The notes under the pieces were generated by a model, which saw only the letters and a list, made by a program, of their open reading frames with translations, was not told the origin of the DNA and did not search any database. 41,869 nucleotides of DNA from Phoronis ovalis (lineage: Eukaryota; Phoronida; Phoronidae): NCBI GenBank assembly GCA_028565635.1, contig JAOXYB010069167.1:1-41869 (forward strand), in the 5' to 3' direction. Below, one piece after another: positions 13,201 to 25,416 of the stretch. Made by a program: the position numbers and the translations under genes. Position 1 is the first letter of the stretch. Every line of letters begins with the position of its first letter.

Positions 13201-14493
13201 AGTATAAAACTAGCGCCAGTTGCAAACTTCAGTTACTTATTATAAGTGCTAATCCTTTAATGTGCTTAGCCGAGACAGGATAACTGAATGATACAATTAT
13301 AATAAAAAGAAAGTTGACAATATTTGTTTTTGAACCTCATTTTGGTTTTGTGTAACTGAACAGTTTCTAAAGAAATGTCGGGATTCACTTTTGTTTTATG
13401 CAAATAAAATAAATAACTTGGTTATTGATTATAATAGTGCTATTGCTCGGTGTTCAAGCGAGTTTTGTTCAACTGTCCAGTTTTTAGTCCAGTCACATAT
13501 ACCAGTATCTAGTATCTATAATAGACATCTGATATGACTGAAGGTTGCCCAGTTCACAAGTTTCGGGTGACCGGAAAACAGGTAGCAATGAAATAATACG
13601 ATAACCCTCAAGGCGTTTGTATACACAAACCAGTAACTAAACACTATTGAAGGGATTATCTCAAGTATGGTGTCTGTGTCTACAATTAAGCAATATTCAA
13701 CAAGTTAGTTAAGTGTTAAGCTGTTAAATATTGGCAATTAAATAGACACATTGATAAAATCAGGATCATTCTCTGGCTAAAAAAAAATGGACTACGAAGA
13801 TGTCCACCGCTTGCTTATAGTTAGAAATAGCTGGTTGTGGATATTGATAAGTAATTCAAATCGTGCCACAGGTAAACAGTAAAACAAGTGTAAAAAGTCA
13901 TTATGAAGAACCGCAAATCGTAATGTGTTATATCATCATTTTGTCCATGATTGGATTGTGCAATGCAACTTTGTTCCCATCGGCAAGTGTCGACATCTGG
14001 TGTGGGAAATTTTAGTAGCTGTCAGATAGATAAGCTATAACGACGAAAGCTAACTTCAAGTCATTCCGCCATCAGATATATAAATAAGCAAATGTTTAAT
14101 ATATAAATCCTTGAAAACACATGTTAGAAAGACTAGTAACAATAGCATCCTTGACAATGTTTTCCTTCTTTTCGTCAATGTTTAGCCAACTAAAAATTAC
14201 CATAAGGTCAACTGAGTGTAACAAAGTATAAACCATAATAAAATAAATTAACGAATTTTCCAGTTTTCTGTCTCTATAATCTCTAATCTTAATCTATTAG
14301 TGTCTTGCATGTTCGTTTTTGTATCAAATATTGATTTCTGGATTATTGTTGGAATCAGAGAGATGACAGTTAAGTAACAACTCGTGGCTATTAAAATTTC
14401 AAAGATGTTTTTTTGAGACAGGAAAGCTATCTCTCTAGTCTGCTCTAAGAAACTAACTTTTAGAGTCGAGTGCTCCGTAAAGGATTATTTTTA

Positions 14494-14507
14494 GGGGGGG
14501 GGGGGGG
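14494..14507. repeat. Homopolymer G14
   Basis: Fourteen consecutive G in a region where G+C is about one third. The exact length may be unreliable, because homopolymers are prone to polymerase slippage and assembly error. Confidence 0.85.
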
Positions 14508-14562
14508 CAGATACTATCCTAACGAAGTCTGGTGTAAGTATACCCCAGAATTACTTTAAATA

Positions 14563-14580
14563 CATATATATATATATATA
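14563..14580. repeat. (AT)n microsatellite
   Basis: Uninterrupted AT dinucleotides, about 8-9 units, a few dozen bases from the G14 tract. Confidence 0.9.
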
Positions 14581-15676
14581 AATACACATTTTCCTGCAGT
14601 ACGAGACAGTTTAAATGCATATTACATCATGTATGTTTTGTTACTTTCATGGCAAACTGTTTACTTAAAGAAACAATACACTAAGATTTTTAGTAGCATA
14701 TCTTTTAGATCTTTTAGATATTCTATCACTTTTTTTTTACCTCGCCTTTGTTTCAAAATTTGACACTTACAACATGACACATTTTAAACATATCTCTTAT
14801 ACTATAAGTGACAGAAAACATAGCCTGTTTGATTGCATTATGAAAAAACATAATCGCACGTGGTGTGCTGACACAAAACCTTTTATCCGCCCAATTTTTT
14901 TATCCTATTTAAGCAAGGAAAACAAATTAAATAGTGTCAAGTTTTATTAACCTTGTAAATGTTGATTGAAAAAAGTAGGTAGGTATTTTAGTGCGGCTCA
15001 ATTTAATATACTATCTTTGTAGAGTTCGAGAAGCTGTTTCGCGATCGGCACGTAATTGTGTAGGCCATTAAAACAGTAGGAACTGTACTGCTTTTCTGAC
15101 TGAATTAAACCGTTTTGTTCACAGGGAACAGGAGAGGAAAAACGTCTTCTATAAATTTATATTAAACTCACATTGTCTTAAATTACTAGAGACGGTGGGG
15201 AGCTTAATTAGAAATATATTAAACTGCACAATAAAATATTGAATACATGACATAGGATAAAAACTGGTATTTATTAATTTTAAAAAAATTATTCATTTCT
15301 ATAAGAAATAAACACATAAAAAACTTCTATTTCTTGTTTTACACAATATTACTTTTCTGTAATAAAACATGTTCAGAAAATAGTCTGGAAGACTGACACT
15401 GATGACTGATTCCCTTCATCAAAATCCAGACAAATTACGTTGCTGCAAAATAATAAGACGCCAGATATAAATGAGGTGGATACTCTAGATTCGTTTGCTA
15501 ATATTTTAACCAGTAATAATCTCTCCTGAATTTATCGTGATTGTTTAGAATTCTAGCAATAGGTGGCAGTACAATTTGTAGTCTATCTGCCTGATGCACA
15601 CAGGTAATTTTCAATTTTAAATCTAGTTTTGTTTAACACTGATAAATATTTTGGACATTTTGGTTATTATTTCGTT

Positions 15677-15700
15677 AGAATATTGTAATAACAATATTCT
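15677..15700. repeat. Inverted repeat, 10-bp arms with 4-base loop
   Basis: AGAATATTGT, loop AATA, then ACAATATTCT: a perfect small hairpin in AT-rich DNA. No function is evident. Confidence 0.6.
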
Positions 15701-16590
15701 GCTTTTATAAAAGAATAAAAACTCACGTATTTTCATTATTAGGAGTTTTTCAAATTATTTCAATTTTTGCGCTATAAGTTACATATTTGAATATTTAAAA
15801 AAAATCTATTTTCACTGCTAATAATTTCAATTTACAGTAAAATATTACATCTCATTTAAGGGAGTGGCTAAAAAATATAGCAAAGAATTACAACAATACA
15901 GAAACAAAATTAAAATATTACAAAAATATTTAATGGTACCATCGGAGCATGGGAAACAGTATTAGACTATTACATAAAGTAATTAAAAAATATATTATTT
16001 TATTCATGTACATCATTTTCTAAAACTATTTTGCCTTGAATCAACGACTTGTTATTATTTCACAAAATATAAATCGTATTTTTATTTAGTTTCACGAATC
16101 CTTGCCTTAACTCTCCGTTCTTATTTAATGTCATTGATTTTGTGAACATATATTTATGAGCTAATTACACCCGTTACAAAATAATAAAATACTTTTTTTA
16201 TCAAAATTGTAAATTAACTCCCAAATTGTTGATTTCTCACTTTATTTTGAATTTACTCTAAGGCAAATTAAATACTGCTAATGTTAAATGTTGGGCATAA
16301 TGGAAGTTATGCATAAGCACAAAAAGCTTGCAAATTTTAAAAGAGTCCACTGTAAAAGCTACGTCACAAATAATTATATCTTTTACTAATTACGATTACA
16401 AGAAACAACCAATAAATACAAGTGGAAAGTACGAACGCTTTATATCCTAGGTCAATCCTTGGAACACCTTAGTAACCGAATCAGTGTTAAAGCAACTTTA
16501 AGAAAATAGCTAGGTTAAAATACAAAGTTCACCCAAAACACAATTGTTGCATATTATGTGCTAAATATTGGTATATGCATTTCTACTTAC

Positions 16591-16617
16591 CCAAGGGAAC
16601 ATGCTACGAGCTGGCAT
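16591..16617 (-). CDS. Candidate alternative first coding exon of AP-2 (9 codons)
   Basis: The nine codons MPARSMFPW run from ATG at 16617 to a strong donor, CCTTGG followed by GTAAGT. The end is phase 0 and so compatible with the AP-2 exon at 4637. An in-frame TGA lies three codons upstream of the ATG, supporting an initiator codon rather than an internal exon. The 130 bases upstream are GC-richer than background, as a 5' UTR or promoter could be. Same length and phase as the 10255-10281 candidate. It lies 12 kb from the shared exon, a normal distance for alternative animal promoters. Evidence is only ATG, donor and phase. Confidence 0.33.
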
Positions 16618-18188
16618 ACTTCCTCACTAGAACAACTTGAAGCTACTGAACGCTTCCCAAACCCCCAAAGCTTTTTAGTCGATTTTAACCTTTTGTTTAC
16701 GCTCAATGCACATCAATCGAAGCGTTGTGTAGAGCAATATTAATCACAACAAGGAATTCTCTGAGGTTTCCCGCTAAGCATGCACCTTGTATAGTTAAGG
16801 GGACACAACGTCACATTTCGGATTAAATGCAGATAATAGCCTGAAGAACTTTTTAGTGTTTTGTGTGTATACATTGTAGATTTTTGTACCATCTGGTAGA
16901 AAATTATTACATGAGTTTATCAATTAGATGTCAATAAGTAATATGCACCTGTAATGTATTTCCTGTGAGGAAATTCAATGTTTTTTAAAGGGGGGATACA
17001 TGTTCGTGGAACGAGTAGGTTTTTGCAATTTAAGTTCTGGTATGATTTTTAATTAAGGCATTTGGAAATTTTGGTTATAAAATATGCACTCCACCTGCAA
17101 AGCAGTTCCCCGACTATTAAATGTCACTAGAATTTTTAGAAAAAATGTGTTGGGTACTGGACGAAATATGTAAATGAGAAGAAAATACGAATGGCAGCAG
17201 TCGATAGAAAAATGTATCATGAACACTTTTAAAAGTAACGTAACTTTGCGCTCATTCACAATAAGACATTTTACGTAACTGATTATACAAGTAAGGTGAA
17301 GTTCACGTGACCAATTCAATTTTGCGTGTTTCAGTTTTACCATGCATCGCGGTCACTATATATATCCTATATGGTTTATCGAAAATATTTTCATTATTGA
17401 ACGGATAGTAAGATGGGCTTGTCAGTACTTTTTAATCAGTTACATTATTTAAAATGACCATGGAATATACATGTTTAATTTCCGCATACTAAGATTTGAC
17501 AAAGATTTAAATTCTTTGAAAGTTAACCGTAAAGAACTATGACTTGCAATAAGATTTATGTAAACAAGAAGAATGCACCATAAATATAATTTTTGATATT
17601 AAATTGCATTTGATGCTGTTATCCATCCGTCTCACGCTCTATTTTTAGCCGCGCTTCTATCTGTATCATTGAAGATAAAAGAAATTGTTCATATTGTATA
17701 ACAACATCTAAAATAATTGGTTTCATGGGAGGGATTTCTAAAATGAGAAACAAAACTTTTTCTGAGAATGAAACATTAACGGCAACTGTTTTGAATTTTA
17801 GGTAAAATATTGCAGGTGTAAATGCTCGCAAATCAATTCCGTATTTTCTTCTTTCATGGGAACCGGCCACAATGACACTGTACCATCAAATGCTCTGTAG
17901 CATCTAATTTATATCAAATTTAACGACTCTTCTACGTAACTTAGAATAACTAGTTTTCTTGAACTTAAATTGAAGAATACGAAGCAGAGGCAGATCCAGG
18001 AACTCTTGTTTTTTTAATTGACTTTAAAATGCAATGATAACAATAGGTTGATCTCTCCCTTAAATTCTCCTTAGAAATAATTACCTGCAGTATCATTGTT
18101 GTTTAACACTGCTCAAATACGAGCACTGACCTGGGAGCATTGTTATCAAAAAGCTGTCTTGACAGTGTTGTAAAAATTAAAGCGTTTA

Positions 18189-18198
18189 GTCACGTGAC
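18189..18198. promoter_or_regulatory. E-box palindrome GTCACGTGAC
   Basis: Ten-base perfect palindrome containing CACGTG, the preferred site of USF/MITF/MYC-type bHLH-zip factors. Isolated, with no assignable target gene, so possibly chance. Confidence 0.25.
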
Positions 18199-18714
18199 AA
18201 GAAGTTACTACTATCTATAAAACATTGTACCTTGCAAGTTCTCACAAAGGATTCTGGGAAGTATTTACTGGAATGTTACGCGGCTGTCATGTAACTTAAA
18301 GCTAAACCGTGCCATATGATACACTGTTATAGTAAACATTCATGTATGTTTTACAACTAAAAACTCAAAACATACGTAACTGTTTCGCATTAACTTTGTC
18401 CAATCAAATACAAAGATAGCATTTTCAATTTCCGCATGGAGAACGATTGACATTTTTTTCGTAATGAAAAGGTCATGATTACGGGCATTATTAGTACGAA
18501 AGGTCATAACCGGTCATCAATACTTAATAATTAAAATGTTAGTAATTCGTTTTTTATATCTTAAAATTTTAACTTTTTATACAAGCGAATAAGAGCGCAT
18601 ATCAGACACAACGTTCCGTCTCTAAATTGTTTTTTAGCAGGGAAGATCAAGGGGTTAGTTTAACAAGCAATTTACCAGTCGATAGTTTTGCAATTTTTGA
18701 ATCTCCATTTACTG

Positions 18715-18736
18715 CTTTCTTTCTTTCTTTCTTTCT
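18715..18736. repeat. (CTTT)n microsatellite
   Basis: Five and a half uninterrupted CTTT units. Confidence 0.9.
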
Positions 18737-21700
18737 GACACAATTTATCATTAATTCGCACAAAAATGTTTTTCTGGTAAATCGCCAATAAATATGCTTA
18801 ATTTTCTTCGGAAAGTTTTTTATGTGGTATTTTGCCTGATACGATCACAGCTACTATTCATCCTTTACAACTGATTCGTGCTTCGTGTACAATGCCAGAT
18901 GCATCTTTCCGTTTTTTCCTGGCAAAACTTCAAAATGTGCCTAATTTCTTTGCTCAGCTTGCAACTTGTTTACGATATTTGGCCCCGTACGACCTCTGTT
19001 CGACCTAAGTCGATTCTTGTTCCATAACGCTTTTATTCAATGTTTTATTCGATCTTTATTCTCACTCTACAAGGTCACAAAAGATCAAGCCCCAAGGCCT
19101 CTGGGATACAATTGGACAGGCTTATTCATCGTTTTGATCGATCTTTTTGAGTAAGCAAGTTACAATTTTTACTATAATACTATATTATATTTGTCCAGGT
19201 ATTTTCACGCTCTATAATAGTGCTTTGCAACCTTTCATAAGCATTCATAAGCTTTGCTGCCTAGGGAAAAATGCACCCACGTTCTATTATTTCAAAATCT
19301 CCTGTATAATATAATTGGCCAATCACATAAATGCTATATAAAGAGCCGAACTTTGTATAATGCATTTGTATTTACTTTTTTTAAAGTAAGAAATAAATAT
19401 TACACAAAAACGTTCATTTATTTAAGGTTTCCTCGCTGTCGTTCTGGCTACTTTTTCTTTCATCATATGTTTACTTTTTTGAAATATTTATGACCTTTCG
19501 TCACGTGTGTCTTGTGTGCGTAATAAAAGTTAAGAAATCAAAATAATCCTTTGCGCATCTTTTTATTATTTGTATTCATATGTCCATCTTATTTATTTCT
19601 TCATTGCAATTACAAATACAAAGGTCGTTTGAGTTAAAAAAAAATACAAATTGTAGTTTTTGTCATCTAATGGTTACGATTTTTATTTACATTTTATGCA
19701 GTTTTTATTTTTTATACAAAATTTAAAATAAGTATGTACAGATAAGTGTAGCTAAAATTATACTTTGTTTGCATAGAGTACAAAATGATATCTCGTGTAC
19801 CGACCGGTAGCATTGTTGAGAATTTAACAGTTGAGCAAAAATTTTCTGTTTTGGGACATTTATCGTGTTTTTTTTCGATTATCCAGAACAAAAAGTTTAT
19901 AACAATATGCAACAAAATATAATAGGTAATTAGGCATCATACTCGTATAACAAGAGAACTGATATTGATTAAAACTCAAACAGCTCTAATTACAAATTAT
20001 GTTTAAAAGATTTTCATGGTTAACAACAGATTATGTAAACAGAATCGTTTTGATCGAATTTCTTTCTTATTGGCCAGAATTCGTTTCTTTTTCAATTTAG
20101 AAGCGTACTGGCATCATGTAACTTCATAGCCTCGTGAATAAAGTATTGAAGATATTTAAAAAAAAATGCATAGGATATATGATTAACAAAATAAAAGCAT
20201 AAATGTGTTACTTGTATGACTATTTGGTCGTAAGGTTCACAAACATTTGAAAAATAAGGATTTAATTGTTTCATAGAAACCAGCAAAAATGACGGCAATA
20301 CGTTGTATCGGTGAGTCTTATCCTACAAAAACGTCTGACTAAAATAAAATGTTCGCTGATAACTTCTATTGCATTATACACATTGATGGTATATTAATAG
20401 ATAGATAAAAGAAATTAAACATAAAAATGTTGTACAACATATAATTACAAACAGAAATGCAATACAACGGTTCAATTATTTTAAAATTGTTATTCAATAA
20501 TTGCATATTTTGCATGCCGTGCTTTTTAGAAATGCATGAATATTTTGGCTAAATACGAACTAAAGCAACATAATTAATTTGATGTTTCAGTTGTTATCAA
20601 ATTATAATTATACTTAAACAATAGTTTAAATTTCATATTCCACAATCGTGAGAAAATATTATTTTAATTAAAAACTTTACCCACATTTCGTTAACACCCT
20701 TTATTGCAACACCTATCATTGTGTGAAAGTAACAACAAAGTATAAAATTAGTAATTCGCTTTGGAAGGTAGTGCGTTTAACGTGTTCGCACATGTATCCC
20801 AACGTACTCTATTCATTGATTACGTAATAAATTGTCCCTATAATTAGTTTAGTCATTCTTTTGTATCATGCTAAATGGAATATAAATTCTTATTTCGTAC
20901 ATTTCTTTTTTCCAATAAAACTGGAATTTCCTAGCTTGAGAATATACGCGTTAATTTTCAAATTTTGAAGAAATATAAATTTGTACGAGTTATTTTTTTC
21001 CCGGCAATATAATGCACTTTCGTTTAATTTCAAAAATATTTAAAAAAAATCTAGTTTTAACAGAAAGACACAAATTATAATAAAAAGAAGGACTTAAATA
21101 TTCAAAATGAACAAAACGACAAAAGTTTCAAGAATGTTAAGTACAATATATAAGATCTTAAAAGTGTGCTTGTTCCTGATACTTAGAGGGTATTTCAAGA
21201 TGTTTTGAAAAGCTATAATAATAATAACAAACATGATGATGTCGTAATAATTACATAGGTAATGTACACGTTCCCTCCCTTTAATTAATAAGGATCAAAT
21301 GACTTTGTGACCCTGTTATTTTCTTTCAGATTGAAGTGCCCTTAGATATAACAAGCATCACCTCCTAATTACCGGTTTATATAATTTATATAAAAGAGTT
21401 CTAGCTAAATACTTTCTTAAGAGGTTATTTACATTTTATGTATTTTCTTTAAGATAAGTTTCTTGGCAAGATCTTCTGCTTTTTTTGTAATTTTTGTGGA
21501 TTTACACAGTACATCAAAGTAATGAATCAAACTCGAGGAGTATTAAAAGTTTTCAAACACGGATCAGGACCTTTAGTGGTTTACATTGGAAATATCAATT
21601 ATATCTCCCACTCAAATAGTTTTCGATTATATATGCATAGTGTGTTAAATACTCATGCGCTTAGGGGTAAAAACAAAGATATCAATTAAAAAGAAAAAAC

Positions 21701-22955
21701 AACCAACGGCCACTGTAAACATTTGTAATTTTGGCACTAAGAGTTCATCTTGAGCAATAGATCGATGAATGTTCAATATTAATAAAAAATCCAGCATTAT
21801 GCATTAGTTAAGATTACGTTAAATTGCGATAAAAATAACATATAATTGATCATACTAATAATGTCATATTGTGATAGTTTTCTATACATCCTTTATAGTG
21901 GTAATGTATTTCATAACCACTACAACATAGCTAGAAAAGAGAATTCGTAGTATCTCAATATTAATTCTATGAAAGAAAAAACACTTGAATAGGAATCGGC
22001 AAGATCAAAAGTTATATTTCACTAAAGGTGAGCGTTGCCCTTACTTTTTGAAGCATATTAATTCCGTAATGATATATGTAAGAGTCAAAATATATAGTTG
22101 AGTGACTTGAATATAGATCATGAACCCTTACGATTGCATACCAAACATAGTTTGTTTACTTTAAAGGAAGTCTTTCAAGCATAAACATTTTATTTTCAGT
22201 AAATTTCCTTGTGAAAAAGGCTTGCCTTTGCTCATTTCAGTTAATTTGGCGATTTCAATTACAGTTATTGACAAATTATTAAATAATAAACATATGTAAA
22301 TCTTTTATTATAATGAGTACGTTTTTATATGGTACAATTATTTCCGATCTCGTTATGCAAATAAGGTATTTGTCGCCAAGTTGCAAAATGCATGCAAATT
22401 GTTTTGACATATTCTAAATAGAAAACGATAATTTCGTTATTGAAATGACAACCAAATAGTAAATTTTTCAAGGTGTTCTTTATGATATGTAATTTTTTTG
22501 CACATGTATGTTCAAAGAATTGTGTTCAACTGAGTGGGAGCAAAACGGTAATGTACCAAACACTTATATTGCTGAACTGAAAGGACCCTTATGTAGCAAA
22601 ATAAGCTACCTCACTCGCTGATACACTTTATAAAAAAGAAGCATTTTCTGTATAAAGCGAGCACAGGTATAAAAATATGAATGTAGGTCACATAGATAGG
22701 CTGAAATAAAAATATGAAGGACGGTGTTGCAGTATTTTTTTTATAAAATAATTTCTTTTTCTTACGTTCTAGAAAAGTACTAAGTAAATGAAGCTCGCAA
22801 AATCAACATTTGGTAAGATGAATGAACCATGGTACAATCTCGCATGAAGTTCTTCTTAATTTCTGTTTTTTGAAGCACAGCGAAAACAATTTTTCTTAGA
22901 ATTATGTATAGTAGTGGAGATGTATATGGTTTTAGCAACATCGGTGGTGACAGTC

Positions 22956-22967
22956 CGTGACGTCACG
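22956..22967. promoter_or_regulatory. CRE palindrome CGTGACGTCACG
   Basis: Twelve-base perfect palindrome containing the full CREB/ATF site TGACGTCA flanked by CpGs. It lies about 180 bases beyond the putative stop codon of the minus-strand secreted-protein model, so the target gene is unclear. Confidence 0.35.
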
Positions 22968-23146
22968 TTTTCCTCGATTTTAGCTTTACCTTATGAAAAA
23001 TGATTACTTGAGAGTGCAAGTAGCAATCAAACCTTAGTATATGATTACGTATTATATTTTTTTGGTATGATACATTACATACATGCTCAAGCTTTGTAAT
23101 AATTGTTGTTCATGCAGATTATTTGAGATTGCTTATTAGCCCACTG

Positions 23147-23283
23147 TCAGGCAGAATCATACAGAGATGAACTGCAACTGAACAGCAAAAACTCCTGAAC
23201 ACCGAGAGCCTCGATACGGACATCAATATTATTTGAATACGTAAAAATGGAAATCTGAGAAATCCCATGTTTGCTCTGAGGGC
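23147..23283 (-). CDS. Candidate terminal exon of secreted CUB-like protein
   Basis: Minus-strand segment after an acceptor ending TTTACTTCAG; it contributes two bases and 44 codons, then TGA. The frame includes ISIFTYSNNIDVRIEALG and SCSSSL, beta-strand-like alternation with one cysteine. It echoes IFMFSLNGILTVNV in the proposed preceding exon, a pattern loosely like the C-terminal strands of CUB domains. The entry phase (1) fits the preceding exon only through a weak donor at 25295. Two other phase-0 acceptors occur a few bases further in. No clear polyadenylation signal was found soon after the stop. It could be a chance frame; a longer overlapping frame in another phase is also open here. 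Confidence 0.22.
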
Positions 23284-25294
23284 CTGAAGTAAATTCACCA
23301 TTACCTAGACTGTAATGTCTTTAAACTTTGTACTTGTTGGCCTCATTTGCTTAAAATTCTATAATCAGAAGGTTAAAGGTCACGAAGATCTTGCTTTCTA
23401 TGCATAATGATGTCATGCATGTGTCGCATTACATATTTTGAATGGATAAAAGCGAGACATTTTTCTGGATTTTGTCGGTATAGTTTTAAACATGAGATGT
23501 ATTCTTCTTGTTCATAGCTGTCAACACAAATTTGTCACTTGTTAATAAAAATCATCCATGGAACAATACAATAAAAGATAACTAGACAAAGTTATAAAAA
23601 ATTATAATACTCAAATTACTTCTGTTTCATTAACTATATTATAATCCTTTGTAAATTGGGACATTTTAAACTGATCTTAAAATTATCTGTTAGTAGCTTC
23701 CTTTATTATCATTTTAATCATGTGTATTATATATTTTGTCAAACGCCTGAAATCTGTTTTTTAATCATTCATCATTTTTGTAGCATATTATTAAGATCAG
23801 ACCTGATCAAATTATTCTGAGTTTCACACACAATAATTATAGGTTTAAGACCAAAATGACAAATAGCAGGTGTGACAACGTATAAAGAATTTTTTAAGTA
23901 TTTTTTGGTCATAGCTACAGTACGTAAACAAAACAGAGAAATGTCAACACTTCTAAAACATCGATCAGCTTGTAAACTAAAAAATACGATATCCCACTAA
24001 TTGGCGGGGAATGGTCGAGATTCAAGGTACTTACTGTTCATTTACAGTGGTTCTTTCGTACTAATAATCCTTAAATGAACTAACGTCTCATTTTAGTGCC
24101 GGGTTTGAAGAAAAAAATGAGGAACGGACAATTTCTTCCGAAATTTGTTTCTAGAATTGTTACTACATGATTAATGGTGTCATGCTATACAGGCATAGTT
24201 CAGAATAGGTTTCAATGTTTGGCATTGCAGAAATAACGATGAAATTTGAGTTGGTTTTGGTGGTTAGTCGAAATTAGTGTCAAGTAAAACGATACAGTAC
24301 ATGACAGCGAATTATTAAAATACTCGTCCATGATTTCTCAGTCCATATGCATTATCTTTCACTGAGCGAAATTAGAAGAAATAACCATTCGAATTCTTGA
24401 AATAAAACGTTTTTAAATTTTAAACTAGATTAAAAGCCATGAATCGAGGAAATAGATAAACAACATATGTTTATTTCGTTAAAATATTATTAGAATGTGT
24501 GATGAATTAACTTGAAATAAAATTCACTAGAAAACTAAAGTTACGTTTCAAAGACTAAAGCTTGAATAAGTTTTGTGTGCTGTTTTATTATCTTCCTTTA
24601 TTTAGTTATTTATTATGTCAATTTTTCTTTAACAACGTCTCGCTATTTTAACCATTTAATCCTTATCCGAAGTCCTGATCTTAATTTAAAACTAATTATA
24701 AGAAATGATTAAGGAATGTTCGGGTGTTTTCTGTTACAAAATTTGAAAACGAGTCTTGTCAGATTACGCGAAGTTACCCACTGTTATGCACTGAAGAACT
24801 TCTGCTATAAAAGCATGCATTCTTTGAGAGAAAAATAGGCGAATTATTCAAAGACAAGATAGCCTAATTCTCAGAAATGACTATTCCAAGAAAGTAGTTC
24901 TTGGATTTACGGTACCAAATCTATTTTGGACGAAAGAGCAGCATGGATCATGCCATGCATTTAGTTATTTCCCACAGCTTTATGAAAAAAAAATTCTATA
25001 TATTTTTTTCACCGACTAGTTTCTTTCGTTTTCTTGCTTTTTCTACGAAAAAGTTAATTATATCCAAAACTTATTCCTGGTTAATAAAAAGGTTCCTTCC
25101 CATCGTTACAGCACGCTTGGCACAATTGATATATAATATACGATTCGAAATTAAAATGATATATACTGCATAATCAAAATTAATGCTTGTAGCTTTCGTT
25201 ATCTGCCTTATGTTTAAAGCATACTGTTAAAAGTCTCAGCAAACCATCTCATATAATTTTATCAAAAATTGCATATGTTTTGTTTTGGTAGCAC
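23284..25294. other. Putative intron 3 of CUB-like gene model
   Basis: AT-rich, with no supported gene. The open frame at 24901-25173 (plus) is chance-like. Confidence 0.25.
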
Positions 25295-25416
25295 ACGAAT
25301 CCCAGGCATCAACGCTGATATTTGTATGAACGTTCACGGTCAATATTCCATTCAAGCTGAACATAAAAATTCCCACCGGTGTATGAGTATTAAATGTATT
25401 TGATTTTATTGGAATT
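25295..25416 (-). CDS. Candidate third exon of secreted CUB-like protein
   Basis: Follows an acceptor ending TTAGTTACAG (pyrimidine-poor). Entering in phase 2, as the 33994-34190 exon requires, the 40-codon frame reads IPIKSN... through PVGIFMFSLNGILTVNV to VDAWDS, resembling an extracellular beta-sandwich segment. The donor chosen here (T before GTGCTA) is weak; it was picked because it leaves one base that would make a cysteine codon with the next exon. A second frame is also open for 25 codons over the same bases, so coding potential alone does not decide. Confidence 0.22.

Larger units (their letters stand above)
10282..16590. other. AT-rich intronic/intergenic DNA with microsatellites
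   Basis: No supported exon. It holds a CA-rich patch near 12173-12199, a run of 14 G at 14494-14507, an (AT)n tract at about 14563-14580 and an inverted repeat at 15677-15700. Open frames at 10334-10615 and 12251-12481 (minus) look like chance. Confidence 0.5.
16618..23146. other. AT-rich intergenic DNA, no supported gene
   Basis: Contains a (CTTT)n microsatellite, an E-box palindrome and a CRE palindrome (listed separately). A minus-strand frame at 17619-17870 (83 codons) is polar and charged but lacks good splice sites. Other open frames look like chance. This stretch separates the putative AP-2 promoters from the 3' end of the proposed secreted-protein gene. Confidence 0.5.
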
